In this document: positions 11,178 through 21,361 of the stretch, piece by piece
Layout of the letters: each line of letters starts with the position of its first letter
Numbering within the stretch: position 1 is the first letter of the stretch
Source of the DNA: Medicago truncatula
Taxonomy: Eukaryota; Streptophyta; Magnoliopsida; Fabales; Fabaceae
NCBI RefSeq assembly: GCF_003473485.1
Contig: NC_053047.1
Coordinates: 3,115,001-3,179,000 of the forward strand
Direction: 5' to 3'
DNA length: 64,000 nt
Notes under the pieces: generated by a model
Seen by the model: only the letters and a program-made list of their open reading frames with translations
Told to the model about the DNA's origin: nothing
The model's database searches: none
Program-made: the position numbers and the translations under genes

Positions 11178-11370
11178 TGTGAGTTAACTCGCGCTAGTGT
11201 TAATTATGTTTGACTTAACTCACGCAGTGTGAGTTAACTCAAGCGGAGTGTTTTTTTCATATTTAACACCTACGTGAGTTAACTCACGCAGGGGTATTTT
11301 CATGTTTAACTCAAGCGAGTGTTATACCCAGCGTGAGTTAATTCAGGTAGCGCGAGTTAACTCACGCATG
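11178..11370. repeat. Cluster of GAGTTAACTC palindromes
   Basis: Four full copies of the palindrome GAGTTAACTC (around 11181, 11231, 11275 and 11354) and three one-sided or mutated copies (11211, 11303, 11331) lie in under 200 bp, often extended to GTGAGTTAACTCACGC. Spacing is irregular, so this is not a simple tandem repeat. I know of no named element with this structure. Confidence 0.75.
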
Positions 11371-11554
11371 AGTATTTTCAGAAGTTTGGTTGGAAGCGAA
11401 CAATTTTTGTTTGGAGAAGAGAAGAATTAATAAAAAAAAAATTGAAGGAGAGAAGAATTAATAAATTAGACTTCTACAAACTAAATTTCGAGTTTTAACT
11501 AGGAGAAGTATCTACATTTATTGTTCCACACTTATGGAATAGGTTTCCTAAAAG

Positions 11555-11671
11555 TAAAGAGGTTGTGGAAATTAGATGGTTATCTCCTCTTAAGATTGGC
11601 TTGGTTTCATAAGTGTGGGGTCAAGCCAACCTTGAGAATGAGTCAACCATCTAATTTCCACAACCTCTTTA
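11555..11671. repeat. Long near-perfect hairpin
   Basis: Bases 11555-11581 are the exact 27-bp inverse of 11645-11671 (left arm TAAAGAGGTTGTGGAAATTA, continuing GATGGTT). The pairing continues inward with mismatches (TTGGCTTG against CAAGCCAA) to a loop of about 18 bases. The stem of about 50 bp would suit a microRNA or siRNA precursor. A decayed miniature element is the simpler alternative. I do not recognise a known microRNA in it. Confidence 0.6.
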
Positions 11672-11699
11672 TTGTAGACCACGTATAGACGGTGGTGCC

Positions 11700-13030
11700 T
11701 CGACGGGATATCGTGGATTATTGAGACATGCCAATGGTGTTTGAATAATAGGGTTTGAAAAAAATTTAGGTACTATGACGACATATGTCTCAGAAGTGAG
11801 GGGGTTTATGTGGGTATTTGTTTCTCTTATTTTTCTTCTTCTCTTTTGGATTCGGCTCTGTTGAATTCCAGAAAAGAAAATAAAGATAAAGTATTATTTT
11901 TTTAAAAAGATAAAGAATTATCTAATTAAAAAAGATAATAACCAAAATACTTTCAAGATAAAGATATGATTTGGTTTTGAGGGACTTTTTATATAAATTA
12001 TAAAAAAGAGATATTTTAATATTCAATAATTTAGAAATTAGTTTTTAGAGATAAAAAAATAAACTATTATTTTTAAATAAAAATACTCAAAACAACTTTT
12101 AATTTGAAACCATATTTATATTATTTTTCAAAATCTTTTTAAAATTTGTGTCAAAAACAACTTTTAGCATACATATTTTATTTAAAAAATGAACTTTTCT
12201 AAAAAAAAAAAGTTATAACCAAAGGGCTCTAAGCAAATTCTTGCAAGTTTCTCTTCACATACATTATAGGTTATTTTAAAAACGAACTTTTCTAAAAAAA
12301 GTTTATAACCAAAGGGCTCTAACAAAGCAAATTCTTAAAATTTTCTTTTCATGTGCATTGGAGGAGGTATATCATAAATAACACAACAAATTCTTAGAAG
12401 TTTCTTTTCACCTACATTATGGGTATATTATAGCAAATCATGATTTTATTACAATAACAACCCTTAATCAAAAAATTAAAGGTAAATATTGTAAATACAT
12501 CATAATAAATCATAAGTTTGTTACGATCATACCTTTTAATTTTTTCAATTTACACGTATTTAATTTAAGGACCACCTTTGATTTTTTTTCTTTCACTATA
12601 TAACCATAGAGGATCAATCATTGCCCCCTTTATTATTATTATTATTTTTTTATAGAATGTTTCTTTTCACATATTTTATTTTAGAGAAATGATATTTGAA
12701 CATTCATTTGGTGATAATTTTTATGACAACTTTCTCTCTCATACTCACATTATTTTTCATTTTATCTCTATATTGCTATGGTTTCCGTGTCAATACTACT
12801 TTTTCTTTATAAATTATGATTGTCAAATAAATTATCATCAAATTAGTTGTTCAAATAACACTCATCTTTATTTTATCAGGATTCTTTTCACTCATATTCA
12901 TACCAACATCACCGTAGAGGATCATTGATTGCCCCATTTTTTTTTAAATGTTTCTTTTCACATATTTTATTTTGACAAAATTCTTTTCACACACTCATAC
13001 CAACTTATTAATAATTTTCAAATATTTAAA
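11700..13030. other. AT-rich intergenic DNA, no supported gene
   Basis: Contains internal near-repeats: TTATAACCAAAGGGCTCT occurs at about 12210 and 12302, and GAGGATCA with TTGCCCC occurs at about 12610 and 12918. An ATT microsatellite lies near 12630. Nothing coding is supported. Confidence 0.45.
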
Positions 13031-13329
13031 GGTTTAAATGTGTCATTGGTCCCTGCACTTTCATCAGATTTTGGCATTGGTCCCTACACTTTGTAAAAAT
13101 ATTGGTATTAGTCCCTCTGTTAACTTTCTGTTAAAAAAAACACAAAACCAACGGAGTGCCACGTGACCCAATCATTTCACGCCACGTGGCACCAATATCA
13201 ATATTTTTACAAAGTGCACGAACCAATACCAATATTTTCACAAAGTGCAGGGACCAATTCAAAAAAAAAAATGTAGGGACCAATGCCAAAATCTGATAAA
13301 AGTGTAAGGACTAAAGACATATTTAAACC
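13031..13329. mobile_element. Mutator-type MITE
   Basis: Terminal inverted repeats begin GGTTTAAATGTGTCATTGGT and end ACTAAAGACATATTTAAACC. The perfect 9-bp target duplication ATATTTAAA lies at 13022-13030 and 13330-13338. The interior carries repeated TTGGTCCCTACACTTTG-type units and two CCACGTG motifs. Non-coding. Confidence 0.85.
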
Positions 13330-13780
13330 ATATTTAAATTATAAATGTGACAATCAATTGTTTTTCTTTGACAAAGTGACAATCAATTTTTTGTATAACA
13401 ACAAGAAAGATCCCTAAAAAAAATAGGAAAGATGTGCTAATCAATTTAAATATTATAAACAAAAAAATCAATATTTTAAATTCATTCATTAAATGTTGTA
13501 TGTGGTTTATAATAAAGATCATATACACTATTAATTGAATGAATATAAAATGTAAGTTTTTGCTTATAATAGAGATCAAAATGTGTAAATGTTATAATAA
13601 ATATTTTGTATTATTTTAGATAGACGGAATAGCAAAGTCATCGTAAACTCACACTTACAAAGTGGAGCTATCGGAGTTCGAACCCCAATTTTAACGTTTG
13701 TCCTAACAATTTCGGCATTTTTAACCGCGTGCCATCGTAATCAATATTTTTGTATACCAATACCAAAGATGTGATAATCC

Positions 13781-13910
13781 TTGTCAAGTAGCCTATTGGC
13801 TAGAGAAATTCACCTTAAAGATGAATAAATTGGCTGTCCGAAGTTCGAACTTCAATCCATATACATATTGTGCATTATTCCTTACCAAATAAGTTAAGCT
13901 CATGGAGACA
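13781..13910 (-). mobile_element. tRNA-derived SINE, reverse orientation
   Basis: Read on the minus strand, this has the same layout as the copy at 10342: an A-box-like end (GAGCTTAACTTATTTGG), a diverged B box (GAAGTTCGAACTTC) and a tail GGCTACTTGAC. The left flank GATGTGATAATC is the same as at the 10.3 kb copy. The right target duplication is not recognisable, so this is an older insertion. Confidence 0.65.
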
Positions 13911-14785
13911 TATCTTTTGCTTATGTATCAAGCAAAAAAACAAATCTATAATATTTTGAGAAGCTATCTACCAAAAATATACATATGAGAAACTACCTAG
14001 AAGGTGATATTTTGAAACAACGCGTCAAGTTGTGCGAATGCACTAAATAATAACGTGGTCCCCTATGATCCATATTCATCAAATTAATTATAATCCATAT
14101 TTAGATTCTAATTAAAAAGCAATTAGATAAATAACAATTAATTTTGTTGTCTTTTTTTACCCTTTTTCTATAAAAAAGTTTTTTTTAAAGGAATTTTTCT
14201 ATAAAAAGTTAAAAACATCGTATTCATAAAAAGATATATTTTTTATTTAAAAAAGTCATAAAAAAAGTGAAGATGAATTTAGTCTTCACAATTTTTTCGT
14301 GGTTCAATTTAGTTTTGACAAAAATAAAATTCAAATTATTCTTCACATTTTATAATAATGATAAATTAGTCTGATTCATTATAACATAAGCACAAATTTA
14401 TCTGAAATACAAAAATTCATCAACTATTTGAGTTTTATTCTTCTATTAGAGATTTAATTTAATCATTCAAAAAAAAATTATGGTCCAATTTAATTCCAAT
14501 AAAATAAAACACATTTTTTTTATCTAAAGCACACATTATCATTAATTAATTATATATTTTTATACAAAGGACAAATTAGTCAATTAGTAATTATATCAGA
14601 CAAACTAATTTATCTTCGGCATAAGAATGTACACTGACTAAATTATGAAGGACGAAATTGAATATTCAAACGAAATTTATCTAAATTGTGAAGGACGAAA
14701 TTGGGTATTCACACGAAAATATATTCATATTTCATATATCAAATGAAATGCTTGTAGAAAGGGTTTCCAATACTTACTTCTTTCG
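13911..14785. other. Intergenic and HIR distal promoter
   Basis: The left part is related to 10492-10790. The right part carries two near copies of a GTGAAGGACGAAATTG motif (about 14645 and 14690). No gene is supported. Confidence 0.4.
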
Positions 14786-14797
14786 TGTATATATAGG
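14786..14797 (+). promoter_or_regulatory. Probable TATA box of HIR gene
   Basis: GTATATATAGG lies about 100 bp upstream of a leader exon that ends in a CT-rich tract (14868-14883) and ACTGAAAG/GTGAAA (donor at 14899). Position and sequence fit a core promoter with transcription starting around 14820. Confidence 0.6.
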
Positions 14798-14824
14798 AAT
14801 CACTTAATCGCTTACACCAACTTG

Positions 14825-16100
14825 TCAATTAATTAAAATTTCAATTTCAATCAAAGTTGCAGTCTTTATCTCTCTCTCTCTCTAGCTACAACTGAAAGGT
14901 GAAATTTTCTCTCTCTATTTTTATTTGTTTGGCTGTTAAGAAATTGAAGCAACTGTCTTTCTTGAATTCAGTGTTTTTTATTAAAAGGGGTTGTTTTGTT
15001 TTTGTGTTTGGTTTCTGGGATCAACTCAAAATTGTTTCTTTTTGTTTTTCTGGTGAGTTTTGAAACTAAAAGTTTGTGTTTCTTTTTTTGTTTTTTATGT
15101 TGTTTTGTTTGTGGTTTTGTGGCTATGAATGTTTGATTGGTAATTCTTGTTTTTCTGTTTCTTTGTTTAAGATGTTTTTGTTATGTATAGTTCTCATGAA
15201 AATAGATGAAGTGTTCATTATAAAAATAAATAGATTTGTGTTTGGTTTGTAAATTGATACATACATGAAACACCGAACACGATACTGACACTAACACATG
15301 TAATAATTTGAGAAAATACAAGTATTTGAAGGTAACCACTTACGTCAGTTTTTCACACCGGATGCAACTTCAATCTGAAGTGTTAGGGTTACATAGATAT
15401 GTGAAATTTTAATGTTTGTGTTTATTGAAACTGGTTTTTTTAGGTGTTGGTAGTTGAATTTTGTTTTGATGTTGTTTGATGAGTGATTTTAATGTTAAAT
15501 ACTTTTCTGATTTGTTTCCCTTTATTTGGAGGATAAACTATAAGGTTGAATACATTGGAAAATTAAAATTTTAATTTAGAGCTTGTTTGTATCGGTTATT
15601 TTGAGTTTTTTACGGGCATAAAATTTATGAAAATTTATGATTGTTTGAGAGAACTCACGAAACAGCTTATGACATGCGCATAAGTTGTTTTCAGCTTATT
15701 CCCATATGTTATCCAAGATAGCTTATGAACATAGCTTATAGTTTATACAAGACTTTTGTACTTTATGAACTTTTTAGCTTGTGAATTGTGACCTGCATGT
15801 CATATAAGTAACTTTTAATTTTATTTAAGTAAGCTTTTAAGATAAACTTGTGAAAATCAGTTTTTCGCTTATTTATGACATAAACTTTGATGTGATGAAT
15901 CTGTACTGAATAAGTGCTTTATCAAGTTGTTTACACAAACATGTCCTTTACATATATCTTTATACCACTGGTATTGTTTTATCGGTATACTCATTGATGT
16001 AAATTACAAAAGTTTAAACAGATTGGTGGACACAAAATGTAAATTATCATAAAGCATAATCTAATTAATGAGTTGTGATATTCCATTGCAGGATTGAAAG
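14825..16100 (+). other. 5' leader with a 1.2-kb leader intron (HIR gene)
   Basis: The leader exon ends at 14898 (GAAAG/GTGAAA). The intron runs to the acceptor TTGCAG ending at 16091, and GATTGAAAG then leads directly to the ATG at 16101. The early part of the intron is rich in T and G (TTTTGTTT runs), as seen in expression-enhancing leader introns of plants. The distal part holds a dispersed repeat at 15586-15945. Confidence 0.6.
15586..15945. repeat. Dispersed 'AGCTTAT' family repeat
   Basis: The recurring phrases CATAAGTTGTTTTCAGCTTA, TAGCTTATGAA and GACTTT, and a right end of ATAAGTGCTTTATCAAGTTG followed by AAACATG, are shared with 18222-18462 and 30772-31108. All three copies lie in introns. 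Non-coding. Confidence 0.65.
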
Positions 16101-19095
16101 ATGGGTCAAGCATTAGGATGCGTTCAAGTTGATCAGTCCAATGTTGCTATCAAAGAGCACTTTGGAAAATTCGCTGATGTTTTGGAACCTGGATGTCATT
16201 GTCTGCCTTGGTGTCTTGGTTACCAGATTGCTGGTGGATTATCGCTTCGTGTTCAGCAACTTGATGTTAAATGCGAGACGAAAACTAAGGTCGTTTCATT
16301 CTTCCTATTTTTTCGCCTATTCTGCTTCGTGATGCTATTATTATTCAGTTGGTGTTGTATGATAAGAAAGTGTTCTGGTTCTTTTGTTAAAAAGCTTTCT
16401 AATGAATTTGTTTGAAATCTTGAGAACATTCCGTTCTAAATATTTTCAATGATGATTTCAAAAGTAACAGTTTTCCAACAAGGCTTATCAATGTGTCTCT
16501 AATTTTGTCATATTTTTATAGCTTACCGAAAGAATTACATTGATGATATATTTGTTACCAGCTATTATTTTGATCATTGAAATAGTTTAAGTTCTACGTA
16601 ATTCGTAATTTGAAGTTGAATTTTGGATACCCTTCTTTTTTTTTCCCTACACCTTTAACTTTTGTCTTGATTGCTTTTATTCTTTGGATCTATGCTTTAG
16701 AAATTTCCTTTTTCACCTCTAACAAACTGTTTTCACTTCAAGAAAGCATGCTGTTAAACTACTTTTACTTCAAGATGAAGAAAACATACTGTTACATCCT
16801 GTGCTTACTTAATGTGGTGGAATATTTCGTATGTGATTGATTTTGACCTGTTGTTAGAATCTGACTCTCGTGAACTTGTTTATTAGGATAATGTCTTTGT
16901 GAATGTGGTTGCATCTGTACAATACCGTGCTGTGGCTGACAAAGCGTCTGATGCCTTTTATCGGCTCACCAACACAAGGGAACAGATCCAATCATATGTT
17001 TTTGATGGTATGCGCAGTGAATTTCCACTTTTTAAATTAAATTATATGAAATGCCAGTGTAAAATTGTTTTAAACATGCATTCATTGATGTGTTACCACA
17101 TCGTTATTAAGTATGACAAGTTACACTCATTAACAATGTGCTAACACATAATTTTGGATGCACACATAAACATATTTACACCAACAATTGTTGCGTTATA
17201 CCGTAATTGATAATTTAGTTGCTTGCTTCGTTAAAAGCTTATGATATTCTGCATTTATTCAGTTATAAGGGCCAGTGTGCCGAAGTTGGAATTGGATGCT
17301 GTCTTTGAGCAGAAGAATGATATTGCAAAGGCTGTTGAAGAGGAGCTTGAGAAGGTGTTTATTTTTTTTCTCTGTTTTCATCTTTATATACTCCCTCCGG
17401 TCACTATTATAAGCAAAAATCAATTTTTTAGGTTCATTCAATGAATGATGTATCAAGTCTATATTCTTGACCAAATACATCATTTATTAAATGAACCTAA
17501 AAAGTTGATTTTTGCTTATAATAGTGACTGGAGGAAGTATAATGTTTCTTAAGTAGATCATTGAAGTTTATAATCATCCTTATTAACTAGTTAGTTCAAC
17601 TGTAATGTTTCAGGCGATGTCAATGTACGGATATCAGATAGTCCAGACTCTCATTGTTGATATTGAGCCTGATGTTAATGTCAAGAGAGCAATGAACGAG
17701 ATCAATGCAGGTAAAATATTCTACTTCCTCAACAAAAAAACATTTTGGTAGCATTGTCAAATAGCAGCTATAGTCGTTCTAGCATAATTTGAACAAATAG
17801 TTGTTGTTTTGTGATACACTGTCAGTAAAGTGTTGTCAAATAGCGGCTTTTGTGGCGTTATAGTGTTGTGGAATTTTAACAAACCAATATTTTCCGCAAT
17901 CCACAATTGACAACACTTTGTTTTTGTGTTGGTCTTGAATGGAATAGATGACTGTGTCTATAAGCATGTTTGCACAATGCTGTGATGATTACTTTGTAAG
18001 CATGTATTTCAGCTTTTAGGCAAAAAGAACAAAACAATTTAGGATTTACAGTTTTTCAATTTCTTTCATGGTACAGTCTGTCTTCTGGTCCTACATGTGT
18101 TTAGATGTTATAACTCTAAAGAACATGTTTGATGTCATTTTTCAACATAACATAAAACCTGCTTTTTATCACTTCTAGGATCCATCTGGATTTGCTTATT
18201 TGATCTTATATACTGGTGGTATAAACACTTGTGAGATTGTTTTGGAGAGTTTACAAAATCAACTTATGGCATGCCCATTTGCTATTTTCAGCTTATTTCC
18301 ATAAGCTTTCCAGAGGCTTATGAAAACAATTTCTAGCTTATATGAAAACAGTTCGACTTTATTTTATCTTTTATTATAGAAGTAGTTTATTCGTAAGCAC
18401 TTATATGATATAAACTTACACTATAAGCGCTTGATTAAGTTGTTTATCCAAACATGACTCTAGGCAAACCGAACTTTGAAAACATAATTAACTTTGATTC
18501 AAACTAACTAAACATCTAGACTTTTACAAAGACTTACAACTAAAATCTCATTTGACAGAAGGTAAAGTCAGTTTTCACACTATTCATCGCAAATCCAAAC
18601 AAATGCTATATTGGAACAAACTTCTGTGACTTGCATCATGTTCTTTTTTAGTCATTTTTTTGTGTAAATTTTGATTGACCATAGTAATTGCAGTTAATAT
18701 TCTGATCATTGTTTACAACGATTTAATCAACAGCTGCAAGAATGAGGTTGGCTGCGAACGAGAAGGCTGAAGCAGAAAAGATATTGCAGATCAAGAAAGC
18801 TGAAGGAGAAGCTGAGTCCAAATATCTGTCAGGACTCGGTATAGCTCGCCAACGTCAAGCAATTGTTGACGGACTGAGAGACAGCGTGCTTGCATTCTCA
18901 GAGAATGTTCCCGGAACAACTGCTAAAGATGTCATGGACATGGTGTTGGTGACTCAATACTTCGACACCATGAAGGAAATTGGTGCATCCTCAAAATCGT
19001 CATCTGTGTTCATTCCACATGGTCCTGGTGCTGTCAGGGACATTGCTGTGCAGATTAGAGATGGTCTTCTTCAGGGAAATGCTGCAAACTTATAA
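16101..19095 (+). CDS. HIR1: Hypersensitive-induced response protein (SPFH/band 7)
   Basis: Membrane-microdomain scaffold protein associated with plant defence cell death; known family members oligomerise at the plasma membrane and bind NLR receptors. Exons are 16101-16289, 16887-17007, 17263-17354, 17614-17710 and 18734-19095. Phases match throughout and give 286 aa, the usual family length. The N terminus MGQALGC supports myristoylation at Gly2 and a lipidated Cys. The SPFH/band 7 domain spans about residues 7-190 ([30 protein letters not shown]). It is followed by an Ala/Glu/Lys-rich coiled segment ([20 protein letters not shown]), and the end ...LLQGNAANL is typical. Introns 3 and 4 carry mobile elements that do not disturb the splice sites. 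HIR1 rather than a sister paralogue is a guess. Confidence 0.95.
17391..17537. mobile_element. Stowaway-type MITE in HIR intron 3
   Basis: The ends CTCCCTCCGGTCACTATTAT and ATAATAGTGACTGGAGGAAG are inverted copies flanked by TA on both sides. At 147 bp almost the whole element folds back on itself (AAAAATCAA...TTGATTTTTGC). This fits Tc1/mariner-type Stowaway elements. Confidence 0.88.
17750..17925. repeat. Dispersed repeat with TGTCAAATAGC units (HIR intron 4)
   Basis: TTGTCAAATAGCAGCTATAG and TTGTCAAATAGCGGCTTTTG occur in direct order, followed by a TTTTCCGCAAT segment. The same layout is seen at 61018-61195, so this is a dispersed family. Confidence 0.65.
18222..18462. repeat. Dispersed 'AGCTTAT' family repeat (HIR intron 4)
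   Basis: Shares ATTTTCAGCTTATTTCCATA, AGCTTATATGAAAACAGTT, GACTTTATTTTATCTT and AAGCACTTATATGATA with the copy in the PIN8-like gene (30772-31108). Confidence 0.7.
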
Positions 19096-20176
19096 GTGCT
19101 TATTGGAGTTATTATAAACAGCATATATTATATAGTAATGCTTCTTATGTTTGAATGCTTTGCATTTTTATACTTATATTTTAGAGATGAATATAATACT
19201 CTAGTTTTAAAGTCTGAGTGGTAATTTGCAATTTTTCAGTCTTTATTTGTTAATACACTACTATTAGAGGATTATTATTACTTTTCAAGAATATTTTCTA
19301 TTGTTCCTATTTTATAAAAGAAAGTGTAAATTCTTAATTGTCTATTACTTGATATTTGTTAATTACTGCACACTAATTTAGTTCTATTGGCTTTGAAGTT
19401 TGATCTGACATGCGTTGCCATGTAAATTAATGAATAAGAAAACACGAGTTGTCATATTCATTAATTGGTGTGCCAACACATCCATTATGCATATGTAAAA
19501 TAATATACACCGATAAAGTATATTAATTAAACTCAATTTTATGAAAAATGAGAGATAAAGTGTAAGATCATCACTTTAAACCAAGAAATAATATATTTTT
19601 GCTTAAATTTGTCAATTATTTTGTAATCATAGTAAGATATTCTTGGTGATCTCAATGAAACTAGGAAATCTTCACACATATTCGTTATTTTTTCTGAGTA
19701 GTTTCCTAATGCTGTATTTCTTTGCAATTGAATGGCTTTGCTTAGTTGAGAGATTTAGGTGCTCATGTCGTGGAAAGTACTTGTGATTGTGATATTTGTG
19801 GATTGGTCTGAATAGTTTATGAGGCAATATAAGTTATGAATTTAATTTTTATGCACACATCGGTGTTAAAAAGTTTACACTATTAGCACATCACAATCAA
19901 TTATGTGCGAGACTTTAAAAGTGATTAAGATAAAAGTCAAACTTTTCTATCGAGTTGATGGTTTTAATTAACTGACAGTATAAAATATCTCTACACTGTC
20001 AATGCGTATGAATTAAATTCATAAGTTATTCATTCTAAAGATTAAAAAAAAAATTCATTTCGTAAGTACGACTAAAGTTGAATATTTGTTTTTGTTATGC
20101 CGAGACGTAAGGTCAAATATGCAACTATCCACTATTCAACATTTAGTCTGTTATATAGTTTTGCAACTGAACTCTC

Positions 20177-20293
20177 CAACAACAACAATAACCAAGTCTT
20201 ATCCCACTAAGTGGGGTCGGCTACATGGATCAAATGACGCCATAGTGTTCTATTAAAAACCATATTTGGATCCAACTCATTGACCTCTAAATC
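20177..20293. repeat. RTE-type retroposon end relic
   Basis: AACAACAACAATAACCAAG followed by TCTTATCCCACTAAGTGGGG and GGCTACATGGATCAAATGAC is a phrase I know from many plant genomes as the end of an RTE-like non-LTR element. A weaker copy lies at 24262-24338 (CAGCTACATGGATCAAATTA). The assignment is from memory. Confidence 0.55.
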
Positions 20294-20744
20294 TTTTCTA
20301 ACTGAACTCTTCAAAGCCAAAAAAATATGATTTCATCAACGCATAATTATGTATTTATATTATGTTTCATAATACACAAGCTAAATTACATCACCATATG
20401 CGACAATGCTAAAGAAATGCAAAGTCCAATAGAAATTAGTTGTTCATTATCAATTCTTAAATTGGTTTTTATAGTTTTCGATTGAATCAATTTGAATGTG
20501 AACAACATCTTAATTGGCATTTACAATTATTCTCAGTTGCAAACACAAAGTGACTCGAATCTTTTGTTGCCACCAATGGGGCAAAAAACCAAAGATGGAA
20601 CTAGCCTCTTCAAAGTATGAAAATGATTAATTTCGAAGTTGTACTATATAATCATAATATAAAGAACTAACGATATTTAGAATGGAAACAACCAAGAAAA
20701 CAACCTTTTTAGAGTAGTTTTGTCTCATGATAACACACCAATGG

Positions 20745-20835
20745 TGCGTCATAGTAGGTAGCTCGGTTGGTGAACTTAGGGCGTATAAATAGCCCTAAGT
20801 TAGACGAGGAGGACCGGGGTTTGAACCTTACAAAA
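20745..20835 (+). repeat. Degenerate tRNA-like SINE fragment
   Basis: GTAGGTAGCTCGGTTGGTGA resembles an A box and GGGGTTTGAACC a B box, spaced like those in the intact SINEs. No clear tail or target duplication. Confidence 0.45.
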
Positions 20836-21361
20836 CAACATAAGCACCAACCCACTAACATTTGACTATCTAAAACAAAATTGACCAACAAAAATCTACT
20901 ACATTTGAATCATCATAATCAAGTAAATGCATTAATATCACAACAAAGGAGGAGTAGCATTTGACATAGCCACCATTGCATGACACTGGATGACCATATT
21001 AATTTACCTATAATGAGAATTTTTTATAGAATAAAATGATATCCTAAATTATTGAATAATGGCCCCAAACTGGTGCCACATCTTGAATCTTGGATCCATA
21101 TTCATGGGGCACAACAATAACAAAACAATAAAATGCAACGTATGAAAAGAATAGAAAAAGCAATCAAACAGTAACATTTAGTTATAGAAAGAATTTGTTA
21201 CTTATTTATACAACGTTGAATCGCTTAAAATGCAATCATCAAAACATCATGAACACTTTTGTCCAATAATAGAACCAACCTCAAAAAACACCAAATTCAG
21301 TCTTGAAAGAAAATTGTTGCTTTTGCTAATGACTACCACGACAAATTTGACTCAATTCCTC

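Larger units (their letters stand above)
19096..21361. other. Intergenic between convergent HIR and VDAC genes
   Basis: Holds the 3' UTRs of both genes. A small inverted repeat at 19388-19480 (AATTAATGAATAAGAAAACA against CATATTCATTAATTGG) resembles the one at 59488-59575. A retroposon-like relic lies at 20177-20293 and a SINE relic at 20745-20835. No gene is supported. Confidence 0.5.

Noticed and set aside
11178..11370. CRISPR-like array
   Set aside because: Spacing is irregular, the repeats are palindromes, and the genome is a plant's.
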